Shown here in pieces: positions 7,498-15,160 of a stretch of 64,000 nucleotides of DNA. The notes below the pieces were generated by a model that had not been told where the DNA came from, ran no database searches, and was given only the letters and a program-made list of their open reading frames with translations. The position numbers and the translations under genes are program-made. This DNA comes from Verrucomicrobiota bacterium. GTDB lineage: Bacteria > Verrucomicrobiota > Verrucomicrobiia > Opitutales > Opitutaceae. Location of the stretch: NCBI GenBank assembly GCA_023399155.1, contig JAEWQP010000008.1, positions 124,001-188,000 on the forward strand, written 5' to 3'. The stretch's first letter is position 1. Every line of letters begins with the position of its first letter.

Positions 7498-8745
7498 CTA
7501 GTCGGCGTAACGGCGGATGATAAGCGCGGAATTGATGCCGAGCATACCGAACGAATTGTTCAGGATGGCGTCAACCTGTTTCACCTGAACCGGCTGATTA
7601 ACAACAAGGTTCGGCAACGCACAGGCCGGGTCCAGCTCCGTCACATTGATGGTCGGATGTACGGTCTTGTCCACAAATGATGGCAGATTTCCCGCCAATT
7701 CAAGCGCTCCGGCCGCTCCCATGGTGTGGCCGATGTAGCCCTTGGTGCCGTTGATGTAGGTATCGGGGCAGTCGCGGAACACCTCGCCCACAGCCTGGCA
7801 TTCCTGAATGTCCCCCTGGGGTGTGGCCGTGGCGTGGGTGTTAACGATGTGGACGTCCTGCGGCCGCAGGCCCGCGCGCCCGAGGGCGGCACGCATGCAC
7901 TGACCCTGCCGCTCGGGATTGGGCAACACGTAATCAGTCGCGTCGGAATTCACGCACCATCCGGCGACCTCGCCGTAGATGTGCGCGCCCCGGGCCTTGG
8001 CGTCCTCGAGACGCTCGAGCACGTAAAGGCAGCCGCCTTCGGAGACCATGATGCCGTTGCGCGCCTTGTCGAAGGGCCGGCTCGCCTTGGTCGCGTCCTC
8101 ATGGGTGGCGAGTGCGCCCTGGCTCTTGAATCCCGCGAAAATGCCGAAGGTGTGGATGCTCTCGGAGACACCGCCCGCGATCGCGAGGTCGACCTCGCCC
8201 AGCTGCAGCATTTGAGCACCGGTGATCACGCCGAGGTTGCCCGCCGCGCAGGCCGCACCCACCGCGTAGGCCGGGCCGGTCACGCCCAGGTTCAACGAAG
8301 CCTCGCCCGCAGGGTTGTTCGAGACCGTCCGCGGGTTGTGGTAATGCGACCAGAACTTGGTGTCGTGATTGAACTGCGAGATATTGTGGATCTCGTTCTC
8401 CGTCTCGACGTTGCCGTGCTCTGTCGTGCCGATGTAAATACCGACCCGGCTTCGGTCGACCGACTCCCACGCCAGTTTGCTGTCGGCGATCGCCTCCCGG
8501 GCGCAGTAGATCGAGATCGAGCCAGCCCGCGTGCCGACGCGGACTTCCTTGCGCTTCTGGTACTTCAGCGTGTCGAAATGGCAGACGCCCGCCGGCACGC
8601 GGCCCATGTAGCGCATCTCGATGAACTCGCCGCCAGCCTTGCCCGCGAGCAGATTGGCACGGAATTCGGGCAGCGAGTTACCATTCGGGGCGGTGAGTCC
8701 GACTCCGGTGATGACGATGCGGCTGAGCGGCGTGCGAACGGCCAT
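7498..8745 (-). CDS. Beta-ketoacyl-ACP synthase (FabF-like, KAS II type)
   Basis: 415 residues from ATG 8745. Catalytic triad: Cys166 (VGAACAAGNLG), His304 (NTHATATPQGD) and His340 (KGYIGHTMGAAG), with the conserved Lys335. This is an intact decarboxylating condensing enzyme that extends acyl-ACP with malonyl-ACP. The sequence departs from housekeeping FabF in several places (e.g. FWSHYHNPRT, a longer region around 110–145), and fabD/fabG are absent, so a specialised lipid or polyene role is likelier than bulk fatty-acid synthesis. It is divergent from galE with an 81-bp shared upstream gap. Confidence 0.9.
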   Translation of the reverse strand: MAVRTPLSRIVITGVGLTAPNGNSLPEFRANLLAGKAGGEFIEMRYMGRVPAGVCHFDTLKYQKRKEVRVGTRAGSISIYCAREAIADSKLAWESVDRSRVGIYIGTTEHGNVETENEIHNISQFNHDTKFWSHYHNPRTVSNNPAGEASLNLGVTGPAYAVGAACAAGNLGVITGAQMLQLGEVDLAIAGGVSESIHTFGIFAGFKSQGALATHEDATKASRPFDKARNGIMVSEGGCLYVLERLEDAKARGAHIYGEVAGWCVNSDATDYVLPNPERQGQCMRAALGRAGLRPQDVHIVNTHATATPQGDIQECQAVGEVFRDCPDTYINGTKGYIGHTMGAAGALELAGNLPSFVDKTVHPTINVTELDPACALPNLVVNQPVQVKQVDAILNNSFGMLGINSALIIRRYAD

Positions 8746-8826
8746 GGCAAAATGCCCGCGTGGAGCAACGAAAACGGCGAACTTTTGGTTGGCGTGGAGC
8801 GAGGTCAACCCAATACACCGAGCCTC

Positions 8827-9816
8827 ATGAACGTCCTCGTCGTTGGTGGAGCGGGCTACATCGGCAGTCATTGTGTCCGTCAGCTGATCGCTGCGGGACA
8901 CCGGCCGGTGGTGCTCGACAATTTCGTGTTCGGGCATCGCGGCGCCGTGCCGGCCGGGGTTCCCCTCTACGACGCCGACCTCGGCAACGAGGACGCCGTC
9001 GCATCGGTTCTCCGGAAGGAAAACATCGATCTCGTGATGCACTTCGCCGCCTACGCCTATGTGGGCGAGTCGGTGAACGACCCCCTGAAATACTACTTCA
9101 ACAACTGCGTCGCCACCTACCACCTGCTCCGGACGATGCTGAAGGTCGGCGTGCGCAAGTTCGTCTTCTCGTCGACCTGCGCGACCTTCGGCGTCCCGGC
9201 CAGGCTGCCGATCACGGAAGACCTCCCGCAGAATCCGATCAATCCCTACGGGCAGACCAAGCTCGATATGGAGAATGCCCTCAAGGCGCTCGCGCATGCC
9301 CATGGCCTGAGCTTCGCCGCGTTCCGCTACTTCAATGCGGCGGGGGCGGCCGAGGACGGTTCCATCGGGGAGGACCACGACCCGGAAACGCACCTGATCC
9401 CGCTCGCGATCTATGCGGTGCAGGGCCGCATCAAGGAACTGTCCATCTTCGGCACCGACTACCCCACCCCGGATGGCACCTGCCTGCGCGACTACGTCCA
9501 CGTCGACGACCTCAGCCGCGCGCACATCGCGGTCTTCGACAAGCTGGAAAAGCCCGGCACGAGCCTCTTCTACAATCTTGGAACCGGGCAGCCCACCTCC
9601 GTCCGCGAGATCATCAACGCGGTCGAAAAGGTCACCGGCAAGACAGTGCCCGTGAAGCAGGGGCCGCGGCGTGCCGGCGATCCACCGTCGCTCTACGCCG
9701 ACTCGGCAAAGGCGAAGGCGGAACTCGGCTGGAAGGTGAAGTTCGACCGGATCGAGCCCATCGTCGAAACGGCCTGGCGCTGGCACCGGGATCACCCGAG
9801 TGGATACACGGGGTGA
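8827..9816 (+). CDS. galE: UDP-glucose 4-epimerase
   Basis: 329 residues. Extended short-chain dehydrogenase with the NAD-binding GGAGYIGSHCV at the N-terminus, the catalytic Ser in FSSTCATFG and the YxxxK pair in YGQTKLDM. DYVHVDDL and RAGDPPSLYADS are typical GalE blocks. It interconverts UDP-glucose and UDP-galactose in the cytoplasm for surface polysaccharide and galactose metabolism. The open frame runs upstream antisense to the ketoacyl synthase; ATG 8827 starts right at the Rossmann motif. The next gene, a glycosyltransferase, is on the opposite strand. Confidence 0.95.
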   Translation: MNVLVVGGAGYIGSHCVRQLIAAGHRPVVLDNFVFGHRGAVPAGVPLYDADLGNEDAVASVLRKENIDLVMHFAAYAYVGESVNDPLKYYFNNCVATYHLLRTMLKVGVRKFVFSSTCATFGVPARLPITEDLPQNPINPYGQTKLDMENALKALAHAHGLSFAAFRYFNAAGAAEDGSIGEDHDPETHLIPLAIYAVQGRIKELSIFGTDYPTPDGTCLRDYVHVDDLSRAHIAVFDKLEKPGTSLFYNLGTGQPTSVREIINAVEKVTGKTVPVKQGPRRAGDPPSLYADSAKAKAELGWKVKFDRIEPIVETAWRWHRDHPSGYTG

Positions 9817-9820
9817 GGGG

Positions 9821-9856
9821 AAGGACTGAAAGGCTGAAGGGCTGAAAGGCTGAAGG
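9821..9856. repeat. CTGAAGG-type repeat array (plus orientation)
   Basis: Four units (ACTGAAAGG, CTGAAGGG, CTGAAAGG, CTGAAGG) directly after the galE stop. It pairs in inverted orientation with the array at 9984–10011. Confidence 0.85.
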
Positions 9857-9983
9857 TAGAAGCCCGGCGCGGGACGCTTTGTTGAGCCGCACCCGAGTAG
9901 CCAGCGCAGGTGGCGCGCGACCTCCGGACGCGCTTTCCGCCCTCGCGCACCCAAAAACCGCCCGGCGCCTCGCCCGGGAGGCG

Positions 9984-10011
9984 CTTCAGCCCTTCAGCCT
10001 TTCAGCCCTTT
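9984..10011. repeat. CTGAAGG-type repeat array (minus orientation)
   Basis: Three to four units of CTTCAGCC/CTTTCAGCC, the reverse complement of the 9821–9856 array across a 127-bp spacer. The array encodes the last residues and the stop codon of the glycosyltransferase gene. Confidence 0.85.
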
Positions 10012-10761
10012 CCCATCCTCCCTCTCCGCCCGCACGAACAGTCCGTATTTGACAATCGCATACAGCGCGCGGAAGCCGTCGCGCCAGCCGATCTTCTTTC
10101 CCTCGGCATAGGTGCGCCCGTAGTAGGAGATGCCCACCTCGTAGATCACGCAGCCCAGCCGCGCCACCTTCGCCGTGATCTCCGGCTCGAAACCAAAACG
10201 GTCCTCCTGGATGCGGATCCGCCACAGGACCTCGCGGCGGAAGACCTTGTAGCAGGTCTCCATGTCCGTGAGGTTGAGGTTCGTGCACATGTTCGAGAAC
10301 AGCGTGAGGAGCTTGTTGCCCACCATGTGCCAGAAGTAGACCACGCGGTGGGGCTCGCCCCCCATGAAACGCGACCCGAAGACCACGTCCGCCTTTCCCT
10401 CGAGGATCGGACGGATGAGCTTGGGGTATTCATTCGGATCATACTCGAGGTCCGCATCCTGCACGATCACGACGTCGCCCGTCGCGGCCGCGAAGCCGGT
10501 GCGCAGGGCCGCGCCCTTGCCGCGGTTCACGTCGTGGCGCACGATCTTCGCCACCAGCGGCGCGACCTCGGCATCGAGGACCTCGCGGGTGCCGTCGCTG
10601 GAGCAGTCGTCCACGACGATGATCTCCTTCTCCAGGCCGGAAGCCGGGGCGGCGCGCACGGCGTCGACGATGCTGCGGATCGTCCCGCACTCGTTGTAGC
10701 AGGGAATGATGACGCTGAGAGTCCTGGGCGCGGCCACGAGGACAACGGTGCGCGAGCGCAC
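9994..10761 (-). CDS. Family 2 glycosyltransferase, dolichol-phosphate mannose synthase-like
   Basis: 255 residues from GTG 10761 (GTG 10737 is an alternative). GT-A fold: LSVIIPCYNECGTIRSIVD, the nucleotide-binding IIVVDDCSSDGT, then VNRGKGAALRTGF and the metal-binding VQDADLEYDP. No strong membrane segment, so probably peripheral at the inner membrane, transferring sugar to a lipid phosphate. It is 37 bp downstream of the histidine kinase on the same strand. The C-terminal KGLKG and stop come from a CTGAAGG repeat array, so the original C-terminus may have been altered. Confidence 0.9.
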   Translation of the reverse strand: MRSRTVVLVAAPRTLSVIIPCYNECGTIRSIVDAVRAAPASGLEKEIIVVDDCSSDGTREVLDAEVAPLVAKIVRHDVNRGKGAALRTGFAAATGDVVIVQDADLEYDPNEYPKLIRPILEGKADVVFGSRFMGGEPHRVVYFWHMVGNKLLTLFSNMCTNLNLTDMETCYKVFRREVLWRIRIQEDRFGFEPEITAKVARLGCVIYEVGISYYGRTYAEGKKIGWRDGFRALYAIVKYGLFVRAEREDGKGLKG

Positions 10762-10798
10762 CGGAGGCGCGACGAAAAAATCGGCCCGACCAGCCGCT

Positions 10799-12040
10799 TC
10801 AGCGCTGAAGCAGGCGTACGCGGCGATCCTTGCGCGGGAACTGGAGCGTCACGACCGTCCCCACGCCCTCGCGGCTGTCGATCCCGATCTGCCCGCCGTG
10901 GTCGCGCATGATGCGCTGGATGATCATCAAGCCCAGTCCGTGCCCGCCCTTCTTCGTGGTGTGAAACGGCTGGAAGAGCCGGGGTATGTCGTCCTGTGGG
11001 ATGCCCTTTCCCGTATCACCGAACTGAAACACCACGTAATCGTCGTCGCCGCGCGCCTTGATCGTGAGGCGGCCTCCCGCCTGCATCGCCTCGGCGGCGT
11101 TCTTGATCACGTTGAAAAACACCTGCTTCACCTGATTGCGATCGGCCTTCACCACCGGATGGCTCGCATCGACCTCGACCTCGATCGCGAGTTCGCGGTC
11201 CTGCAGTTCGTGGCCCTGCACGGCGAGCACCTCCTCGAGCGTCTCGACCAGGTCCACATCGGAAAAATCGGGAGGCCGCGGACGAATGGCTTCCAGGAAG
11301 TTCTGGATGATTCCGTCGAGCCGCTGCACCTCGTTCTGGCAGATCTCGAGCGATTCCTCGACCTTCTCGAGGTCCGCGCTCTTCGCCACCTTGTCGATGC
11401 GGCGGCGCATTAACTGGAGGTGGATGGTGAGGGAGTTCAGGGGATTGCCGATCTCATGCGCCACTCCCGCCGCGAGGAGCAGGATCGAATTGACCTTCTC
11501 GCTCTCGATGCGCTGCTGGGTCGTCGCGATCTCCTGCGTCACGTCGCCGAGGATGACGGCGAAACGCGTCGCCTCCACGACGACCCCGTCGTCGGGCGAC
11601 TCGTGGAACGGCACGATGTAGAGCCGGACCACGCGGTACTCGGGATAGTTCAGCTCGATTTCGCGGGAAACCGCGCCGCGCCCGGTGAGCCCCTCGCCCG
11701 CCGCGATGTCGAGCGACTGCCGCAATCCCGGCACGAGCCGCCAGAGCGACGCCCGGCCGACGTCCTGCTCCTTGAGCCCGACCATGCGGCAGGCGGAGTC
11801 GTTGGCATATTCGATCACGCCCTTCGCGTTGACGACGAGCACGCCCTCGCGCACGGCATCGAAGATCGCCTCAAAGAAGCCGCGCTCGCGCGCCAGGCGC
11901 TGCACGAGGTTGGCGAGATTGACCGGGTCGAGGTTGTCCACCCGCCCGAGCACGCGATCGAGGGAACGATGCTTGCGAGCCACGGAGGCAGAGCGTGCGA
12001 GGCTTCCGCATGCTGCCAAGGGGAAACGCCGTCCGGGCAT
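10799..12040 (-). CDS. PAS-domain sensor histidine kinase (NtrB-like)
   Basis: 413 residues from ATG 12040; the longer open frame upstream is Pro/Arg-rich shadow of the divergent methyltransferase region. A PAS domain at about 50–170 (FDAVREGVLVVNAKGVIEYAN) is followed by the HisKA box with the phospho-accepting His (LLLAAGVAHEIGNPLNSL), then a GHKL ATPase: N box (VFFNVIKNAAEAM), G1 (FGDTGKGIP), F (LFQPFHTTK) and G2 (GGHGLGL). No transmembrane segment is visible, so it senses an internal signal. No response regulator is adjacent. The precise start is uncertain. Confidence 0.88.
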   Translation of the reverse strand: MPGRRFPLAACGSLARSASVARKHRSLDRVLGRVDNLDPVNLANLVQRLARERGFFEAIFDAVREGVLVVNAKGVIEYANDSACRMVGLKEQDVGRASLWRLVPGLRQSLDIAAGEGLTGRGAVSREIELNYPEYRVVRLYIVPFHESPDDGVVVEATRFAVILGDVTQEIATTQQRIESEKVNSILLLAAGVAHEIGNPLNSLTIHLQLMRRRIDKVAKSADLEKVEESLEICQNEVQRLDGIIQNFLEAIRPRPPDFSDVDLVETLEEVLAVQGHELQDRELAIEVEVDASHPVVKADRNQVKQVFFNVIKNAAEAMQAGGRLTIKARGDDDYVVFQFGDTGKGIPQDDIPRLFQPFHTTKKGGHGLGLMIIQRIMRDHGGQIGIDSREGVGTVVTLQFPRKDRRVRLLQR

Positions 12041-12201
12041 TGCCTGCGCCGTCTGCGGTGGCGGTGCCCGGGCGGAAGGAGGAGGAGAAGGAAGAGGCGA
12101 AGAAGAACGCGAAGGATCAGGAATCGGGAGCGAGCCGACGGGCGAAGGACCTTGCGGTTGATGCAGGCGGGCGCGACAACCTCGGGACACGCTTCCAACG
12201 C

Positions 12202-13017
12202 ATGGCCGACTACACCGAAACGGACTGGTATCGCTTTCCCCGCTACTACGACGTCGTCTATGACGGGGATACCGGCAAGGAGGCGGATTTTCTCGAGGCC
12301 GTGATGCGCCGCCACGGCCGCGGTGCCGTCGCACGCGGGCGTCCGGGGCATCTGCTCGAGCCAGCCTGCGGGACGGGCCGTCTCCTCATCGAGCTCGCCC
12401 GCCGCGGGCACCGCACCTGCGGCTTCGACCTGAGCCCCGAGATGGTGGCCTACGGCCGCGAACGCGCACGGGGCGAGGCGGCCGACGTCCGCCGACGCAT
12501 CAGGATCGTCGAGGACCGGATGGAGTCCTTCCGGATGCGCGGCCCGTTTGATCTCTCGTTCTGCCTGCTGAGTACGTTCAAATACCTCCTGACCGAAGCG
12601 CACGCGCACGCGCATCTGCAGCGCGTGTCCCGGGTGCTGGCGCGCGGTGGCCTGTGCGTGATCGGCATCCACCTGACTCCCTATGGCCGGCGCACCTCCG
12701 ACCGCGAAGTCTGGCACGGAACGGCTGACGGGCTGCGCGTGCGAAGCGAGGTCGTCACCCGTCCGGCCGATCGCACCACCCGGCTGGAATGGCTTCGCAA
12801 CCGGCTCACCGTGCGCCGGCGCGGCGCGCGCGCGGCCGAGCGGCTCGAGACAAACTGGCCCGTGCGCACCTACGACGCCGCGGAGTTTGAGGCGCTGCTT
12901 GCCCGAACGCCCGCACTTGAGCCGGTGGCCTGCTACGATTTCTCCCACGACACCGAGCGCCCGCGCGGGCTGGATGATTCGCAGGAGGACATCGTCATCG
13001 TGCTGCGAAAGCGCTGA
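12202..13017 (+). CDS. Class I SAM-dependent methyltransferase
   Basis: 271 residues from ATG 12202. Motif I LLEPACGTGRLLIELARRGH, acidic motif II (CGFDLSPEMVAYGRERA) and FDLSFCLLSTFKYL define a Rossmann-type methyltransferase. The N-terminal YYDVVYDGDTGKEADFLE is common in ubiE/Tam-like small-molecule enzymes. The substrate cannot be read from the sequence. The upstream frame (from 11995) is Lys/Glu-rich low complexity overlapping the divergent kinase and was excluded. Confidence 0.85.
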   Translation: MADYTETDWYRFPRYYDVVYDGDTGKEADFLEAVMRRHGRGAVARGRPGHLLEPACGTGRLLIELARRGHRTCGFDLSPEMVAYGRERARGEAADVRRRIRIVEDRMESFRMRGPFDLSFCLLSTFKYLLTEAHAHAHLQRVSRVLARGGLCVIGIHLTPYGRRTSDREVWHGTADGLRVRSEVVTRPADRTTRLEWLRNRLTVRRRGARAAERLETNWPVRTYDAAEFEALLARTPALEPVACYDFSHDTERPRGLDDSQEDIVIVLRKR

Positions 13018-13125
13018 GCGTCGTCCCGTCGAGGAGAGCCCATAGGAACTCCGGTCGGGCGGACCTCTCCACGCGCCTCGCACCGGGTTCGTCGCCGACC
13101 GCGGCCATGCGGCCCGCGTCCAACG

Positions 13126-13160
13126 CTTCAGCCTTTCAGTCATTCAGCCCTTCAGCCCTT
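13126..13160. repeat. CTGAAGG-type repeat array (minus orientation)
   Basis: Four units (CTTCAGCC, TTTCAGTC, ATTCAGCCC, TTCAGCCC) in the 200-bp gap before the permease genes. No inverted partner nearby. Confidence 0.8.
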
Positions 13161-13217
13161 CCGTCACGGGCGTTCTCCTCTCGACAGGCCCGATCCTCAA
13201 TCCAACATCGCCGGGCT

Positions 13218-14201
13218 GTGGTTCGATTCATCGTCTCGCGCTTTTTCCAGGCGATTCCGACGCTGCTCGTCCTCGTCACGCTGACCTTCTTCATGTTGCG
13301 CGCGGTGCCGGGTGGGCCGTTCACAGCCGAAAAGTCGATCACCCCCGAAGTGCTGGCGAATCTGGAGGCCCACTACGGCCTCGATAAGCCGCTCTGGCAG
13401 CAGTTCACCAAGTACCTCGTCGACATCCTGCCCAAGGCGTTTCACCCCACCCGCCTGTTCGCCAACGGCGAGATCGACCTGAAGGCGGGCCTGGGCATGG
13501 ACTTCGGTCCCTCGCTCAAACACGCGAACCGGTCGGTCAACGAGATCATCGCCCAGAAACTCCCGGTTTCGCTGGAGCTCGGCCTGTGGGCGCTGCTCGT
13601 CGCGCTGGCGCTCGGACTGACCGCGGGCGTGCTTGCCTCGCTGCGCCCGAACACCTGGCTCGATTACGTGCCCTCGGCCGTATCCATGACGGGGATCTGC
13701 ATGCCGACTTTCGTGATCGGGCCGCTGCTCGTCCTCATCTTTGCGATACACCTCGGATGGTTCAAGGCCTCCGGCTGGTACGATCCCGCGGATCGCGTGC
13801 TTCCGGCGCTCACGCTCGGCTTCGTCTACGCCGCGTATGTCGCGCGCCTCACCCGGGGGGGCATGCGCGAGGTGCTTTCCCAGGATTTCATCCGCACCGC
13901 ACGGGCCAAGGGGGCCGGCGAGGTGCGCGTGGTGCTCAGGCACGCGCTCAAGGGCGGGCTGCTGCCGGTGGTCTCGTTCCTCGGCCCCGCCCTCGCCGGC
14001 ATCATCAGCGGATCATTCGTGATCGAGACGATCTTCCAGATCCCCGGCCTTGGACGCGAGTTCGTCAACTCCGCCTCCAATCGCGACTACCCGCTCGTGA
14101 CCGGAACCGTGCTGCTCTATGCTGTGCTGATCATCAGCTTCAACCTCCTCGTCGACGTCGTTTCGGCCTGGCTCAACCCCCGCATGCGCGGGGCGCACTG
14201 A
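13218..14201 (+). CDS. ABC transporter permease, OppB/DppB type
   Basis: 327 residues from GTG 13218 (VRFIVSRFFQAIPTLLVL), the usual N-terminus of this family. Six hydrophobic segments; a periplasmic loop after the first; the EAA-type cytoplasmic loop (RTARAKGAGEVRVVLRHALKG) that contacts the ATPase; and the IETIFQIPGLGREF block typical of dipeptide/oligopeptide permeases. It is an inner-membrane subunit of a peptide importer. The partner permease follows 2 bp later. No substrate-binding protein or ATPase gene is nearby. Confidence 0.92.
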   Translation: MVRFIVSRFFQAIPTLLVLVTLTFFMLRAVPGGPFTAEKSITPEVLANLEAHYGLDKPLWQQFTKYLVDILPKAFHPTRLFANGEIDLKAGLGMDFGPSLKHANRSVNEIIAQKLPVSLELGLWALLVALALGLTAGVLASLRPNTWLDYVPSAVSMTGICMPTFVIGPLLVLIFAIHLGWFKASGWYDPADRVLPALTLGFVYAAYVARLTRGGMREVLSQDFIRTARAKGAGEVRVVLRHALKGGLLPVVSFLGPALAGIISGSFVIETIFQIPGLGREFVNSASNRDYPLVTGTVLLYAVLIISFNLLVDVVSAWLNPRMRGAH

Positions 14202-14203
14202 AC

Positions 14204-15142
14204 ATGGCGTCGAGCGAAACAGTCATGGGCCCCGCGACGGAGCCGGACGAGGCCGAGGCGGGATCGTCGCTCTGGCGCGATGCCTGGCAACGCCTGCGCA
14301 GGAACCGCCTCGCCGTGGCCGGCGGCATCTTCCTGCTTCTGCTTATCGTTGTGTGCACCTTCGGGCCGATGCTCTCGCCCTACAGCTATCGCGGCGACGC
14401 GAGCTTTGAGGCGCCGAACGACCCGCCCAGCGCGCGACACTGGTTCGGCACCGACAACCAGGGACGCGACCTGCTCACCCGCACGTTCTACGGCGGCCGC
14501 GTGTCCCTCGGCGTGGGTCTCTGCGCCACCCTGGTTTCACTCACCGTCGGACTCGTCTGGGGCGCGGTCGCGGGCTTTCACGGCGGAAAGCTCGACGCGG
14601 TCATGATGCGCATCGTTGAGATCATCTATTCGCTTCCGTTTGTCATCTTCGTGATCCTGCTCATGGTGTTCACCGACGCCGTGGCGAAGGCCTACAACCT
14701 CGGCGCGACGTGGAACATGCTCATGCTCTTCGCCGCGATCGGGGCGGTGGAATGGCTGACCATGGCCCGGATCGTGCGCGGCCAGGTGATGGCGCTGCGG
14801 CGGCAGGAGTTCATCGAGGCGGCATTCACCCTTGGATACAGCCGCACGCGGATCATCTTCCGCCACATGATCCCCAATGCGATCGGTCCCGTTATCGTGT
14901 ACACCACGCTGACGATTCCGGCCGTGATGCTGCTCGAGGCCTTTCTCAGCTTCCTCGGGCTCGGCATCCAGCCGCCGATGAGTTCGTGGGGCTCGCTCAT
15001 CAAGGACGGCGCGGACAAGATGGAAGAATACCCGTGGCTGCTGCTGTTTCCCGGGGTGCTTTTCTCCCTCACGCTCTTTTCATTGAACTTCCTCGGCGAC
15101 GGACTGCGCGATGCGCTCGATGTGCGGGCGTCCAAGGACTGA
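14204..15142 (+). CDS. ABC transporter permease, OppC/DppC type
   Basis: 312 residues. A hydrophilic N-terminus (about 35 residues) leads to the first membrane helix, then the family block HWFGTDNQGRDLLTRTFYGG, five more helices and the EAA loop (EAAFTLGYSRTRIIFRHMIPN). It should form a heterodimer with the OppB-like product immediately upstream. An 18-bp gap separates it from the exporter gene, so all three are likely one transcript. Ligand unknown; peptide import is inferred from family. Confidence 0.92.
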   Translation: MASSETVMGPATEPDEAEAGSSLWRDAWQRLRRNRLAVAGGIFLLLLIVVCTFGPMLSPYSYRGDASFEAPNDPPSARHWFGTDNQGRDLLTRTFYGGRVSLGVGLCATLVSLTVGLVWGAVAGFHGGKLDAVMMRIVEIIYSLPFVIFVILLMVFTDAVAKAYNLGATWNMLMLFAAIGAVEWLTMARIVRGQVMALRRQEFIEAAFTLGYSRTRIIFRHMIPNAIGPVIVYTTLTIPAVMLLEAFLSFLGLGIQPPMSSWGSLIKDGADKMEEYPWLLLFPGVLFSLTLFSLNFLGDGLRDALDVRASKD

Positions 15143-15160
15143 CCGAACGGATTCACGCCC

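Noticed and set aside
8746..9954. N-terminal extension of the ketoacyl synthase to an 818-residue protein
   Set aside because: The extension is antisense to galE; similarity to condensing enzymes begins at the ATG at 8745.
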